Below are positions 32,601-40,964 of a stretch of DNA of 64,000 nt, piece by piece. The notes beneath the pieces were generated by a model. It ran no database searches. It worked only from the letters and a program-made list of their open reading frames with translations, and was not told where the DNA came from. The position numbers and the translations under genes were made by a program. How positions within the stretch are numbered: the stretch's first letter is position 1; each line of letters begins with the position of its first letter. Location: positions 1 through 64,000 of the forward strand of contig NZ_KQ058701.1 in the NCBI RefSeq assembly GCF_000982955.1, written 5' to 3'. This DNA comes from Micromonospora sp. HK10 (GTDB lineage Bacteria > Actinomycetota > Actinomycetes > Mycobacteriales > Micromonosporaceae).

Positions 32601-34185
32601 TGCGGAGCTGTTCGCGCTGCGGTCGCGCTGGCAGGCCGTGTGCCGCACGGACCGGGCGCCGGTGCTGCGGATCGGTCTGCTGGCCAGCTACACGGTGGAC
32701 CCGTTGGTGCCGTACCTGGGCCTGGCGCTGCACGACGCCGGGCTGCCGGCCACCGTCGACGTCGGACCGTTCAACCAGGTGGTCCAGCAGTGCCTGGCCG
32801 GGGACGGCTTCCCGGCCACCGTCCGCCCCGACGTGCTGCTGGTCGCGCAGCGGCTGGAGGAGGCCGGCCCGGCCGGCGCCGGCTGGGTCGAGGAGCTGCT
32901 GGCCGGTGCCGACGCGGCGGTCGCCGCCGCGCGCCGGCAGGGCGCCCTGCTGGTGTACGTGCTGCCGGCGATCCCCGAGGACCGCCCGTGTGGCTACGGC
33001 GACGCCGTCGACGCCGACGGGGTGACCGCCGCCGCCACCGCGGCCCGGGAACGGCTGCGCGACCGGCTGGCCGCCGACCCGGGGGTGCTGCTGGTCGACG
33101 CCGAGGAGGCGGTCCGGGCGGTGGGCGCCCGGCACGCGTACCACCCGGCGCTGTTCCGGTTCGCCAAGATCCCGTACACCGAGGAGGTGTTCGCGGCGCT
33201 CGGCGCGACCACGGCCGGGCTGGTGCGCCGCTGGTACGGTGCGGCCCCGCGGGCGCTGGTGCTCGACGGCGACGCGCTGGCCGACCCGGCCGCCCTGCTG
33301 CCGGTCCTGCGCGAGCTGCGGGCCGCCGGGCTGGCGGTGACGCTGCGGGCCGGCGGCCCGGGCTGGTGGTCGGCGGAGGGCTGCCCGGAGCTGCTGCCGG
33401 TGCTGGACGGCTGGGCCACCGACGCCCGGCCGCTGCCCGCGCAGCTCGCCGAGATCGCCGCCGAACTGGACCTCGCCCCGGCCCAACTCGTCCTGGTCAC
33501 GGCCGCGCCGGACGCCGGCCCTGGCGTGCCGGGGGCGACGGTGCGGCTCGGGGCGGACCCGGCGGGCTGGGCGGACGCGCTGCGGGCCGCCCGGCTCACC
33601 GACCGGCTCCCCGACCGCCGCTGGACCGGCGGTGCCACCGTCGCCACGGCGGCCGCGTCGGCGGACCCGCCGGCCGGCCTCTCCCTCGACGACTTCGTGT
33701 CCAGCCTGGACGTCCGGGTGGCGTATCGGCCGGTCACCGCCGACGACGTGCCGCCGGTCGCCGAGCTGGTGGCCCGGGCGCACGACTTCGCGCTCTGCCC
33801 GGCCCCGCCGGCGGGGGTGCTCGCCGGACGGGCCGGCGACCTGCTCGCCGTCGAGGTCCGCGACCGGCTCGGCGACTACGGCACCGGCGGCCTGGTGGCG
33901 GTACGCCCGGACGGCGACCGCTGGACGGTGGACCTCTTCTCGCTCTCCTGCCCGGTGCTCGGCAAGGGCGTCGAGGCCGCGGTGCTGCGCGAGCTGGCCG
34001 ACCGGGCGGCCGCCGCCGGCGCGGGCGAGGTGCGGGTGCGCTGGACCGACACCGGCCGCAACGGCACCGCCGCGCGGTTCCTGTCCAGCCTGGACGGGCT
34101 CGGCGGCACGCCCGTGCCGGTCCGGGCCGTCCGGGTCGACGCCGCCGGCCCGGTCGCCGCCGAGCCGGCCGGAGCGCTCGAGTGA
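32596..34185 (+). CDS. Free-standing FkbH-like protein with degenerate HAD domain
   Basis: 529 residues from ATG 32596. N-terminal SGNH-like domain (LLASYTVDPLVPYLGLAL, GPFNQVVQQCLAGDG), then a HAD region, then a GNAT-like C-terminal domain (RVAYRPVTADDVPPVAELV, DRLGDYGTGGLVAV, FSLSCPVLGKGVEAAVLREL). Compared with the intact paralogue at 35284, the first Asp motif survives as LDGDALADP (D224-G-D226), but the SKND segment is RAGGPGW, the Lys loop is missing and the FADDSPFE motif is LVTAAPDAG. Phosphotransfer or dephosphorylation of bisphosphoglycerate is therefore unlikely; acyl transfer by the SGNH or GNAT parts may remain. Confidence 0.82.
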   Translation: MSAELFALRSRWQAVCRTDRAPVLRIGLLASYTVDPLVPYLGLALHDAGLPATVDVGPFNQVVQQCLAGDGFPATVRPDVLLVAQRLEEAGPAGAGWVEELLAGADAAVAAARRQGALLVYVLPAIPEDRPCGYGDAVDADGVTAAATAARERLRDRLAADPGVLLVDAEEAVRAVGARHAYHPALFRFAKIPYTEEVFAALGATTAGLVRRWYGAAPRALVLDGDALADPAALLPVLRELRAAGLAVTLRAGGPGWWSAEGCPELLPVLDGWATDARPLPAQLAEIAAELDLAPAQLVLVTAAPDAGPGVPGATVRLGADPAGWADALRAARLTDRLPDRRWTGGATVATAAASADPPAGLSLDDFVSSLDVRVAYRPVTADDVPPVAELVARAHDFALCPAPPAGVLAGRAGDLLAVEVRDRLGDYGTGGLVAVRPDGDRWTVDLFSLSCPVLGKGVEAAVLRELADRAAAAGAGEVRVRWTDTGRNGTAARFLSSLDGLGGTPVPVRAVRVDAAGPVAAEPAGALE

Positions 34186-35222
34186 GCGCCCGGGCGGACG
34201 CTCCGCCGGTCGCGCTCGGGGTGGCCGCGCTCGCCCACGTGCTCGGCGAGCCGGTCGACGTGGCGGTGGCCGCGCCGAGCTACACCACCGACCTGGACCG
34301 GGTGCGTTCCTGGGAGTACCGGACCTTCCACCGGGCCGCCGACGGGATCGGGGTGACCGACCTGGCGGTGGTGGCCGGCGGCACCGCGCTGGACCGGGCC
34401 GGGCTGGCCGCCGCCGACCTGGACCTGGTCGTGCTGGCCGTGCCCGACCTGGTGGAACACCTCTACTGGGACGCGGCCGCGCACACCCAGGCCCGGCTCG
34501 GCGCGCACGACGCCGAGGCGGTGCTGCTCAACCAGGCGTGCGGCGGCGGGGTGGCCGGCTTCGACACGGTGGCCGGCCGGTTCGCCACCCACCCCGGCTA
34601 CCGGACCGCGCTGCTGATCGGCGCCAACCGGGTCTGCGAGCCGTACTGGAACCGGATGGAGATCAACACCAGCGTCTTCTCCGACGGTGCGGCCGCCGCC
34701 GTGCTGGTCCGCGACCACGACCGGTGCCGCTGGCTGGCCACCGAGACGATCAGCGACGGCCGGTACGCCGGGTTCATGCGGATGCCCGTCGGCGGGGCGG
34801 CCGCCCCGTTCGGCCCGGACGCCGGCACCCCGCGCGTCGGCGACCCGGCGGAACGGCTCAACGAGTTCTTCGCCGGCGACGTGCGGCGGATGTTCCGGTT
34901 CGTGGCCGCCATCCGGGACCGCAACCGGCGGGTGGTGGCCGCCGCGTGCGCCCGGGCCGGCGTCACCCCGGCCGAGGTACGCCGGTTCGTGCACTTCCAC
35001 GACAACGCCCGGCAGTTCGCCGAGCTGGCCAAGGACCTCGGCGTCGAGCTGGACCGCACCAACGTGGACCTGGCCCTGGACCACGGCCACGTCGGCTGCG
35101 CCGACCAGCTCATCGGCCTGGAGCACCACCTCGAACACGGCGACCTGACCGCCGGTGACCTGGTGGCGCTGACCAGCACCGGCAGCGGCATGCACTGGGT
35201 CTGCACCCTGCTGCGGGTCTGA
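34182..35222 (+). CDS. KASIII-like ketosynthase / acyltransferase
   Basis: 346 residues, GTG overlapping the previous stop (GTGA). Thiolase-fold landmarks: AAPSYTTDLDRVRSWEYR near the start; nucleophile in LLNQACGGGVAGF (Cys120); VHFHDNARQFAEL (His273); and DHGHVGCADQLIGLE, where the canonical third residue Asn of FabH (GN-T/A) is His303. TSTGSGMHWVC ends the fold. KASIII-like enzymes join FkbH and ACP in tetronate biosynthesis, where they form C-C and C-O bonds between glyceryl-ACP and a beta-keto chain; others act as plain acyltransferases. The altered third residue leaves decarboxylative condensation uncertain. Confidence 0.82.
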   Translation: MSARADAPPVALGVAALAHVLGEPVDVAVAAPSYTTDLDRVRSWEYRTFHRAADGIGVTDLAVVAGGTALDRAGLAAADLDLVVLAVPDLVEHLYWDAAAHTQARLGAHDAEAVLLNQACGGGVAGFDTVAGRFATHPGYRTALLIGANRVCEPYWNRMEINTSVFSDGAAAAVLVRDHDRCRWLATETISDGRYAGFMRMPVGGAAAPFGPDAGTPRVGDPAERLNEFFAGDVRRMFRFVAAIRDRNRRVVAAACARAGVTPAEVRRFVHFHDNARQFAELAKDLGVELDRTNVDLALDHGHVGCADQLIGLEHHLEHGDLTAGDLVALTSTGSGMHWVCTLLRV

Positions 35223-35283
35223 CCCCCGCACGCCATCCCCACCGACGAACCGCCCCCGGCCCGGGGGGAGGAAGGACGACACG

Positions 35284-37170
35284 ATGAGAGTCGAGGAGGC
35301 GCTCCTCCGGATCCGCCGGCTGCGCCGCCCGGACGCGGCCCCCGACCCGGAGCTGGCAGCCGCGCTGGTCCACCTGGACGACGCGCCGGTGACCACCCTC
35401 GCCACGGCCGGGCGGCTGCTGGCCGACGTGCCGGCGGAGAAGCTGGCCACCCCGGACGTCCCGCTGCGTCCGCTGCGGGTCGCGGTCACCGGCACCTTCA
35501 CCCCCGGCACCGTCGAGCCGCTGCTGCGGCTGGCGCTGCTGCGCATCGGGATCGCCCCGCAGCTGCACGTCTCCGGCTTCGACCAGCTCCTGCTCGACCT
35601 CAGCGATCCGCGTTCCGCGCTGGCCGGGTTCCGCCCCGACGTGACGCTCTGCCTGCTGCACGACGGGTGGTTCCTGCCCGCCGAGTGGGACCCGGGCGAC
35701 CTGGCCGGCCTGCGGGACACCCTGGCCGACCGGGCCGACGTGCTGGCCGCGGCGGTCGCCGGCCACAGCGCCCGCAGTGACGGGGCGCTGCTGCTGCACA
35801 CCGTGCCGCTGTCCCCGGTGGAGCACCGCAGCCTGGTCAGCTTCCGCGGCCGGGCCGAGTTGGGCCGGATCTGGCGGGAGCTGAACGGGCGGCTGCTGGA
35901 GCTGGGCGAGCGGGACGGGGCGTACACGCTGGACCTGGAGACGGTGCTGGTGGACCACGACGGGCCGGTCCGCGACGAGCGCCTCTACCGGTACGCCAGC
36001 ATGGCCTGGACGCCCGGGGTGGAGCGCCGGTACGCCCACGAGGCGGCCACCTTCTGCCGCGCGGTGCTCGGCAGGGCGGCCAAGGTGCTCGCCCTGGACC
36101 TGGACAACACCCTCTGGGCCGGGGTGCTCGGCGACGACGGGCTGGCCGGCATCGCCCTCGGCACCGACTATCCGGGCAACTGCCACCGGGACGTGCAGCG
36201 CCGGGCGCTGGCGCTGCGCCGGCAGGGCGTGCTGCTCACCGTGTGCAGCAAGAACGACCCCGACGTGGTGGCCGAGGCGTTCGACCAGCATCCCGACCTG
36301 CTGCTGCGCGCCGACGACTTCGTGGCGCAGGCGGTGAACTGGGGTCGCAAGGACGAGAACCTGCGCCAGCTCGCCGGCACGCTGAACCTGGGGCTGGAGA
36401 GCGTGGTCTTCGCCGACGACAGCCCGTTCGAGTGCGAGCTGGTCCGGCGGGAGCTGCCCACCGTACGGGTGGTGGAGCTGGCCGGCGACCCGGCCGGCTT
36501 CTCCCGCCGGCTGCTCGACGAGGGGCACTTCACCGTGCTGGCCACCGGCGCCACCGACCGGGAGCGCACGGCGCTGTACCGGGCCCGGGCCGGCCGGCAG
36601 CGCTTCGCCGCCGCCTTCGCCTCCGCCGAGGACTACCTGCACGAGTTGAAGTTGCGGGTGGTGGTGCGCCCGGTGGACGAGCTGAGCCTGCCCCGGCTGG
36701 CCCAGCTGGGGCTGCGGACCAACCAGTTCACCATGACCGACCGGGCACACACCGAGGCGCAGACCCGGCAGCGCGCCGTCGACCCGGGCCACCTGGTGCT
36801 CACCGTCGAGGTGGCCGACCGGTTCGGTGACGAGGGTCTGGTCGGCGGGGTGTGGCTGGACCGCGGCGACCCGGACCGCTGGGTGGTGGAGAACTTCGTG
36901 CTCAGCTGCCGGGTGTTCGCCCGCGGGATCGAGCAGGCGGTGCTGCACCGGGTCGCCGAGCTGGCCCGGGACGCGGGCGCCACCGGGTTGGAGGCGCTGT
37001 TCCGGCCGACCGCCCGCAACAAGCCCGGCGGCGCGGTCTGGCCGGCCGCCGGGTTCACCGTCGCCGCCGAGGCGGACGGCGCCACCCGGTACGCGCTGCC
37101 GCTGCACCCGCCGCCCCGGCTGCTGCCGGCGTGGATCGCCCTGGAGGAGAAGGGAGACGTTCGTGCCTGA
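35284..37170 (+). CDS. FkbH-like glyceryl-ACP synthase (HAD-IIIC family), intact
   Basis: 628 residues, ATG after GGGGGGAGGAAGG. SGNH-like domain to about 265, HAD domain with all motifs: KVLALDLDNTLWAGVLGDDG (D272, D274), LLTVCSKNDP, NWGRKDENL and VVFADDSPFE, then a GNAT-like tail (LGLRTNQFTMTDR, DRFGDEGLVGGV, NFVLSCRVFARGIEQAVL). Enzymes of this type dephosphorylate 1,3-bisphosphoglycerate and load D-glyceryl onto an ACP for methoxymalonyl, tetronate or lactate units. The following ACP overlaps it by 8 nt, so that pair is the probable substrate partner. This is the only catalytically complete FkbH unit among the four seen in the operon. Confidence 0.92.
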   Translation: MRVEEALLRIRRLRRPDAAPDPELAAALVHLDDAPVTTLATAGRLLADVPAEKLATPDVPLRPLRVAVTGTFTPGTVEPLLRLALLRIGIAPQLHVSGFDQLLLDLSDPRSALAGFRPDVTLCLLHDGWFLPAEWDPGDLAGLRDTLADRADVLAAAVAGHSARSDGALLLHTVPLSPVEHRSLVSFRGRAELGRIWRELNGRLLELGERDGAYTLDLETVLVDHDGPVRDERLYRYASMAWTPGVERRYAHEAATFCRAVLGRAAKVLALDLDNTLWAGVLGDDGLAGIALGTDYPGNCHRDVQRRALALRRQGVLLTVCSKNDPDVVAEAFDQHPDLLLRADDFVAQAVNWGRKDENLRQLAGTLNLGLESVVFADDSPFECELVRRELPTVRVVELAGDPAGFSRRLLDEGHFTVLATGATDRERTALYRARAGRQRFAAAFASAEDYLHELKLRVVVRPVDELSLPRLAQLGLRTNQFTMTDRAHTEAQTRQRAVDPGHLVLTVEVADRFGDEGLVGGVWLDRGDPDRWVVENFVLSCRVFARGIEQAVLHRVAELARDAGATGLEALFRPTARNKPGGAVWPAAGFTVAAEADGATRYALPLHPPPRLLPAWIALEEKGDVRA

Positions 37171-37411
37171 GCTGTTCGCCACCGTCGCGGACCTCGTCGC
37201 GCAGGTCGCCGACGTACCGGCCGGGCAGGTCACGCCCGAGGTGCGCTTCGACGCGCTGGCCAACTGGACCAGCCTGGAGGCGTTGCGGCTGCTCACCGTG
37301 CTCGAGGACGACCTCGACGTCCGGCTGGACCTGCGCGAGTACCTGGCGGTGACCGACGTGGCCGGGCTGGTCGCGCTCGTCGCCGCCGCACCCGACGGGG
37401 TGTCCCGGTGA
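37163..37411 (+). CDS. Acyl carrier protein paired with FkbH-like synthase
   Basis: 82 residues, GTG start overlapping the FkbH-like gene by 8 nt. Phosphopantetheine Ser37 lies in ALANWTSLEALRLLTVL, again of the W-T-S-L type and clearly related to the ACP at 32292. The overlap with both the FkbH gene and the E1alpha gene (GTGA) suggests it carries the C2/C3 unit between those enzymes. Confidence 0.87.
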   Translation: MPELFATVADLVAQVADVPAGQVTPEVRFDALANWTSLEALRLLTVLEDDLDVRLDLREYLAVTDVAGLVALVAAAPDGVSR

Positions 37412-38343
37412 CCGCCGCGGTGACCGCCGCCCCGCCGGCCCCGTCCCGCCTCGCCGACGACGACCTGGACCTGCTGCTGCTCATCCGGCACTTCGAGCTG
37501 GCGCTGCTGGACATGTTCGGCCGGGGTGAGCTGCACGGCACCACGCACACCTGCCTCGGGCAGGAGTACGTCCCGGTGGCGCTGCGCCCGCTGCTCGCCG
37601 ACGGCGACCACGTGTTCAGCAACCACCGCGGACACGGGCACTACCTGGCCCGGTTCGGCGACCCGCACGGCCTGCTCGCGGAGGTGATGGGCCGGCAGGG
37701 CGCGGTCTGCCGCGGGGTCGGCGGCAGCCAGCACATCCTGCGCGACCGCTACCTGTCCACCGGGGTGCAGGGCGAGAGCGTCCCGGTGGCCGCCGGGGTG
37801 GCGCTGCACCTCCGGCGGGCCGAGCCGGGGCACCTGGCGCTGGTCCACCTCGGCGACGGCACCTGGGGCGAGGGCGCGGTCTACGAGGGGTTGAACATGG
37901 CCGCGCTGTGGCGGCTGCCGCTGCTGCTGGTGGTGGAGCACAACGGCATCGCCCAGTCCACCCCGACCAGCGCCCAGCTCGCCGGCGACCTGGCCGGTCG
38001 GGCCCGCGCCTTCGGCGTGGCGCACACCCTGGTCACCTCGACCGACACCAACACGGTCCGGGCCGCGCTGGCCCCGGTGCTGCGCCGGGTCCGCGAGCGG
38101 GGCACGCCCGCGGTGGTGGAGCTGCGCACCCACCGGGTCGGGCCGCACAGCAAGGGCGACGACACCCGCCGCCCGGAGGAGATCGGGTACGCCCGCGCGC
38201 AGGACTGGTACGCCCGGTACGCGCGGGCGTACCCGGAGCAGTTCGCCGCGCACGACGAGCGGCAGCGGCGGCACGTCGCCGAGGTGGTCCGGGAGGTCGC
38301 CGGGCGGCCGGCGAGCCGGTGGGAGGAGGCCGGGCGTGGCTGA
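37408..38343 (+). CDS. 2-oxoacid dehydrogenase E1 alpha subunit (TPP-dependent)
   Basis: 311 residues. LIRHFELALLDMFGRGELHG, GQEYVPVALRPLL and HRGHGHYLARFG are E1alpha hallmarks; the thiamine-diphosphate motif is LVHLGDGTWGEGAVYEGLN ending in VVEHNGIAQST. Together with E1beta and E2 it should decarboxylate a 2-oxo acid, or take a two-carbon hydroxyethyl unit from a ketose, and transfer it to lipoyl-E2. Close homologues serve glycolyl-ACP formation in naphthyridinomycin and quinocarcin pathways (NapB/NapD, QncN/QncL). Which donor is used here is unknown. Confidence 0.88.
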   Translation: MTAAVTAAPPAPSRLADDDLDLLLLIRHFELALLDMFGRGELHGTTHTCLGQEYVPVALRPLLADGDHVFSNHRGHGHYLARFGDPHGLLAEVMGRQGAVCRGVGGSQHILRDRYLSTGVQGESVPVAAGVALHLRRAEPGHLALVHLGDGTWGEGAVYEGLNMAALWRLPLLLVVEHNGIAQSTPTSAQLAGDLAGRARAFGVAHTLVTSTDTNTVRAALAPVLRRVRERGTPAVVELRTHRVGPHSKGDDTRRPEEIGYARAQDWYARYARAYPEQFAAHDERQRRHVAEVVREVAGRPASRWEEAGRG

Positions 38344-39349
38344 GCGGGTGGTGGAGAACCTCAACCAGGCGCTGCACGCGCTGCTGGCCGACGACCCCGG
38401 GCTGTACCTGCTCGGTGAGGACCTGGTCGACCCGTACGGCGGGGCGTTCAAGGTGACCCGGGGGCTGTCCACCCGCTGGCCGGAGCGGGTGCTGTCCACC
38501 CCGCTGAGCGAGGGCGGCATCGTCGGGGTGGCCGGCGGGCTGGCGCTGGCCGGGCAGCGCGCCATCGTCGAGATCATGTTCAGCGACTTCGTGGCGCTGG
38601 CCTTCGACCAGATCCTCAACTTCGCCAGCAAGTCCACCGCCATGTACGGGCGTGCGGTGCCGATGCGGCTGGTGGTGCGCTGCCCCACCGGCGGCAACCG
38701 CGGCTACGGGCCGACGCACAGCCAGAGCCTGCAGAAACACTTCGTCGGCATCCCGGGGCTCACCCTGTGCGAGATGTCGCCGTTCCACGACAACCGGGCG
38801 GTGCTCGCCGGGCTGCTCGGCTCGGGGCGGCCGGGGCTGTTCTTCGAGGACAAGGTCCTCTACACCAACCGGATGTACGCCGACGGCGTGGTCGACGAGC
38901 TGTTCCGCTACGACCTGGTCGGCGCGGACGGCGACGTGGCCCGGGTCTGGGTGGACGACCCCGAGCAGTGCGACTGCGTCCTGGTGGTGCCCGGCGGGCT
39001 GGCCGTCCGGGCCGTCGCGGTGGCCCGGGAGCTACTGCTGCGCGACGACATCGTCTGCCAGGTGCTGGTGCCGTCCCGGCTCTGGCCGCTGGACGTCGAC
39101 GGGCTGCTGCCGGCGGTCGCCCGGGCCGGCCGGATGGTGGTGGCCGAGGAGAGCACGGCCGGCGGCACCTGGGGCGCCGAGCTGGCCCAGGCGGTGCACA
39201 CCCGGCGGTGGAAGGCGCTGCGGGCGCCGGTGCGGCTGGTGCACTCCGCCGACCAGGTCATCCCGACCGCCGCGCACCTGGAACGCACCGTGCTGGTGCA
39301 GGACGCGGACATCCACCGGGCCGTGAAGGAGGTGGTCACCGGTGCGTGA
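38336..39349 (+). CDS. 2-oxoacid dehydrogenase E1 beta subunit
   Basis: 337 residues, GTG start 8 nt inside the E1alpha gene. NLNQALHALLADDPGLYLLGEDL, STPLSEGGIVGVAGGLALAG, FSDFVALAFDQILNFASK and CPTGGNRGYGPTHSQSLQKHF match E1beta/transketolase C-terminal proteins, with the conserved Glu, Phe and His of the TPP pocket present. It pairs with E1alpha to form the heterotetramer. No E3 (dihydrolipoamide dehydrogenase) gene is seen nearby; a housekeeping E3 would be needed only if the reaction is oxidative. Confidence 0.88.
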   Translation: MAERVVENLNQALHALLADDPGLYLLGEDLVDPYGGAFKVTRGLSTRWPERVLSTPLSEGGIVGVAGGLALAGQRAIVEIMFSDFVALAFDQILNFASKSTAMYGRAVPMRLVVRCPTGGNRGYGPTHSQSLQKHFVGIPGLTLCEMSPFHDNRAVLAGLLGSGRPGLFFEDKVLYTNRMYADGVVDELFRYDLVGADGDVARVWVDDPEQCDCVLVVPGGLAVRAVAVARELLLRDDIVCQVLVPSRLWPLDVDGLLPAVARAGRMVVAEESTAGGTWGAELAQAVHTRRWKALRAPVRLVHSADQVIPTAAHLERTVLVQDADIHRAVKEVVTGA

Positions 39350-40553
39350 CCTGATCGTGCCGAAACTCAACAACAACGACACGTCGTACGTGCTGACCGA
39401 CTGGCTGGTCGACGACGGCGGAAAGGTCGCCGCCGGTGACCCGGTCGCCGAGGTGGAGACCTCCAAGGCCGCCGAGGAACTGGCCTGCGAGCACGGCGGG
39501 GTGCTGCACCGGCTGGTCGCGGTCCAGCAGGAGTGCGCCCCCGGGCAGGTCATCGGGCACGTCTTCGACGACGAGGAGGCCCGGCAGCGCTGGCTGGCCC
39601 GGGCCACCCCCGCCGCGCCGGCCACCCCCGCCGCGCCGGCCGCCGCCGACGGCGACGGTGGGTCCGGGCCGGTGCTCACCGACTCGGCCCGGGATCTCGC
39701 GGCCGCGCACGGCGTCACCGACGCGGAGCTGCGGGCGCTGGGCCGGTCCGTGCTGCGCCGCACCGACGTGGAACGGCTGCTGGCCGACCGGGCGACCACC
39801 CCGGAGCCGGCCGTGGTGGTGGCCGCGGCGGCACTCGCCGCCGGCGACGCGCCGCGGCCGGACGACCCCCGGCCGGTGCACCCGCTGCCCCGCTCGCAGC
39901 GGGCGGTCGCCGCGGTGGTCACCGAGTCCCACCGCGAGGTGCCGGCCGCGCTCGCCGTAATCAAGGTGCGGGTGGACGCGGCCCTGGCGGTGGCCCGCCG
40001 GCTCACCCGCGCCACCCGCACCCTCGTGGGGCTGCCGGAGCTGCTGGTCAAGGCGGTCGGCGGGCTGCGCGAGGAGCATCCGTTGCTGTTCGCCTCCCCC
40101 GCCGACGGCAACACGGTACGGCTGGCCGAGGCGGCCCACGTCGGGGTCACCATCGACGTCGGCACCGGGCTGTTCATCCCGGTGATCCGCGACGTCGAGG
40201 AGCTGACCTGCGCGGAGGTCGCCGAGACGCTGATGGACCTCCGCACCCGGGCCGGCGCGGAGGGCTTCCGGGCCGGCGAGCTGACCGGCGGGACGATCGT
40301 GGTGTCGCTGCACACCGACCCGGACGTGGTGCTCGCCGGGCCGATCGTCTTTCCCGGGCAGACCTGCGTGGTGGCGCTCGGCGGCACCCAGGACGAGCTG
40401 GCCTTCGACGCCGCCGGTCAGGTGGTCGCCCGCCGGTACGTCAACGTCAGCGCGGCCTACGACCACCGGGTGGTCAACGGCCGGGAGGCGGTCGCCTTCC
40501 TCCAGGCGGTGAAGGCGGCGCTGGAGGCACCGGACCGGCTCGCCGGGGAGTGA
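39342..40553 (+). CDS. 2-oxoacid dehydrogenase E2 (lipoyl acyltransferase)
   Basis: 403 residues, GTG start 8 nt inside E1beta. An N-terminal lipoyl domain with the modified Lys in VETSKAAEEL (Lys42), a subunit-binding-like helix pair (LTDSARDLAAAHGVTDAEL), and a C-terminal catalytic domain with YDHRVVNGREAVAFL (His375). Unlike the lipoyl-less E2-type acyltransferases of tetronate clusters (Agg4 type), this is a full E2, so acyl or glycolyl transfer from E1 to CoA or ACP is expected. Last gene of the + strand operon. Confidence 0.9.
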   Translation: MRDLIVPKLNNNDTSYVLTDWLVDDGGKVAAGDPVAEVETSKAAEELACEHGGVLHRLVAVQQECAPGQVIGHVFDDEEARQRWLARATPAAPATPAAPAAADGDGGSGPVLTDSARDLAAAHGVTDAELRALGRSVLRRTDVERLLADRATTPEPAVVVAAAALAAGDAPRPDDPRPVHPLPRSQRAVAAVVTESHREVPAALAVIKVRVDAALAVARRLTRATRTLVGLPELLVKAVGGLREEHPLLFASPADGNTVRLAEAAHVGVTIDVGTGLFIPVIRDVEELTCAEVAETLMDLRTRAGAEGFRAGELTGGTIVVSLHTDPDVVLAGPIVFPGQTCVVALGGTQDELAFDAAGQVVARRYVNVSAAYDHRVVNGREAVAFLQAVKAALEAPDRLAGE

Positions 40554-40560
40554 ACCGGGG

Positions 40561-40734
40561 TCACCGCTGCCGGCGTCCGCGGCGGACGATGCGGACGCCG
40601 GCGGCGACCACCCCGATGATGAGTACGGCGCTGAGCAACTGGAGGCCCGGCGAGTCGTCGGCCTCCCCGTAGACGAAGCCGGCGGCGCCGAGCGCCACGG
40701 CGAGCAGACCGACGGCGGCGAGGACGTACGTCAT
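40561..40734 (-). CDS. Small membrane protein (two helices)
   Basis: 57 residues, ATG overlapping the HTH gene stop (ATGA). MTYVLAAVGLLAVALGAAGFV and LLSAVLIIGVVAAGVRIV are membrane helices, followed by a basic RRGRRQR tail. No family recognised. Third gene of the DUF2975/HTH operon; probably a membrane partner of that small signalling unit. Confidence 0.7.
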   Translation of the reverse strand: MTYVLAAVGLLAVALGAAGFVYGEADDSPGLQLLSAVLIIGVVAAGVRIVRRGRRQR

Positions 40735-40964
40735 GGGGTCTCCTTCTCCGGGTGGTGCCCGTCGTCGACCCACTCGAGCAGGTCCCCGGGCTGGCAGTCG
40801 AGCACCCGGCAGATGGCCTCCAGGGTGCTGAACCGGACGGCCTTGGCCCGACCGTTCTTGAGCACCGCGACGTTGGCGGGGGTGAGCCCGACCCGCTCGG
40901 CGAACTCGCCGACACTCATCTTGCGTTTGGCCAGCTCGACGTCGATGCGGACGACGATGGGCAT
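40731..40964 (-). CDS. YozG-like HTH regulator (Cro/CI type)
   Basis: 77 residues. RIDVELAKRKMSVGEFAERV and GLTPANVAVLKNGRAKAVRF form the helix-turn-helix, followed by TLEAICRVLDCQPGDLLEW, the classic short XRE protein paired with DUF2975 membrane proteins. The ATG shares one base with the DUF2975 stop. It probably controls its own operon through the palindrome at 41466-41484. Confidence 0.87.
   Translation of the reverse strand: MPIVVRIDVELAKRKMSVGEFAERVGLTPANVAVLKNGRAKAVRFSTLEAICRVLDCQPGDLLEWVDDGHHPEKETP

Noticed and set aside
35110..38697. 1195-residue minus-strand frame
   Set aside because: Antisense shadow of the FkbH, ACP and E1 genes.
39342..40553. E2 gene as a tetronate-type (Agg4-like) acyltransferase
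   Set aside because: It has a lipoyl domain and adjacent E1 genes, unlike the lipoyl-less enzymes of tetronate clusters; kept only as an alternative for the pathway.
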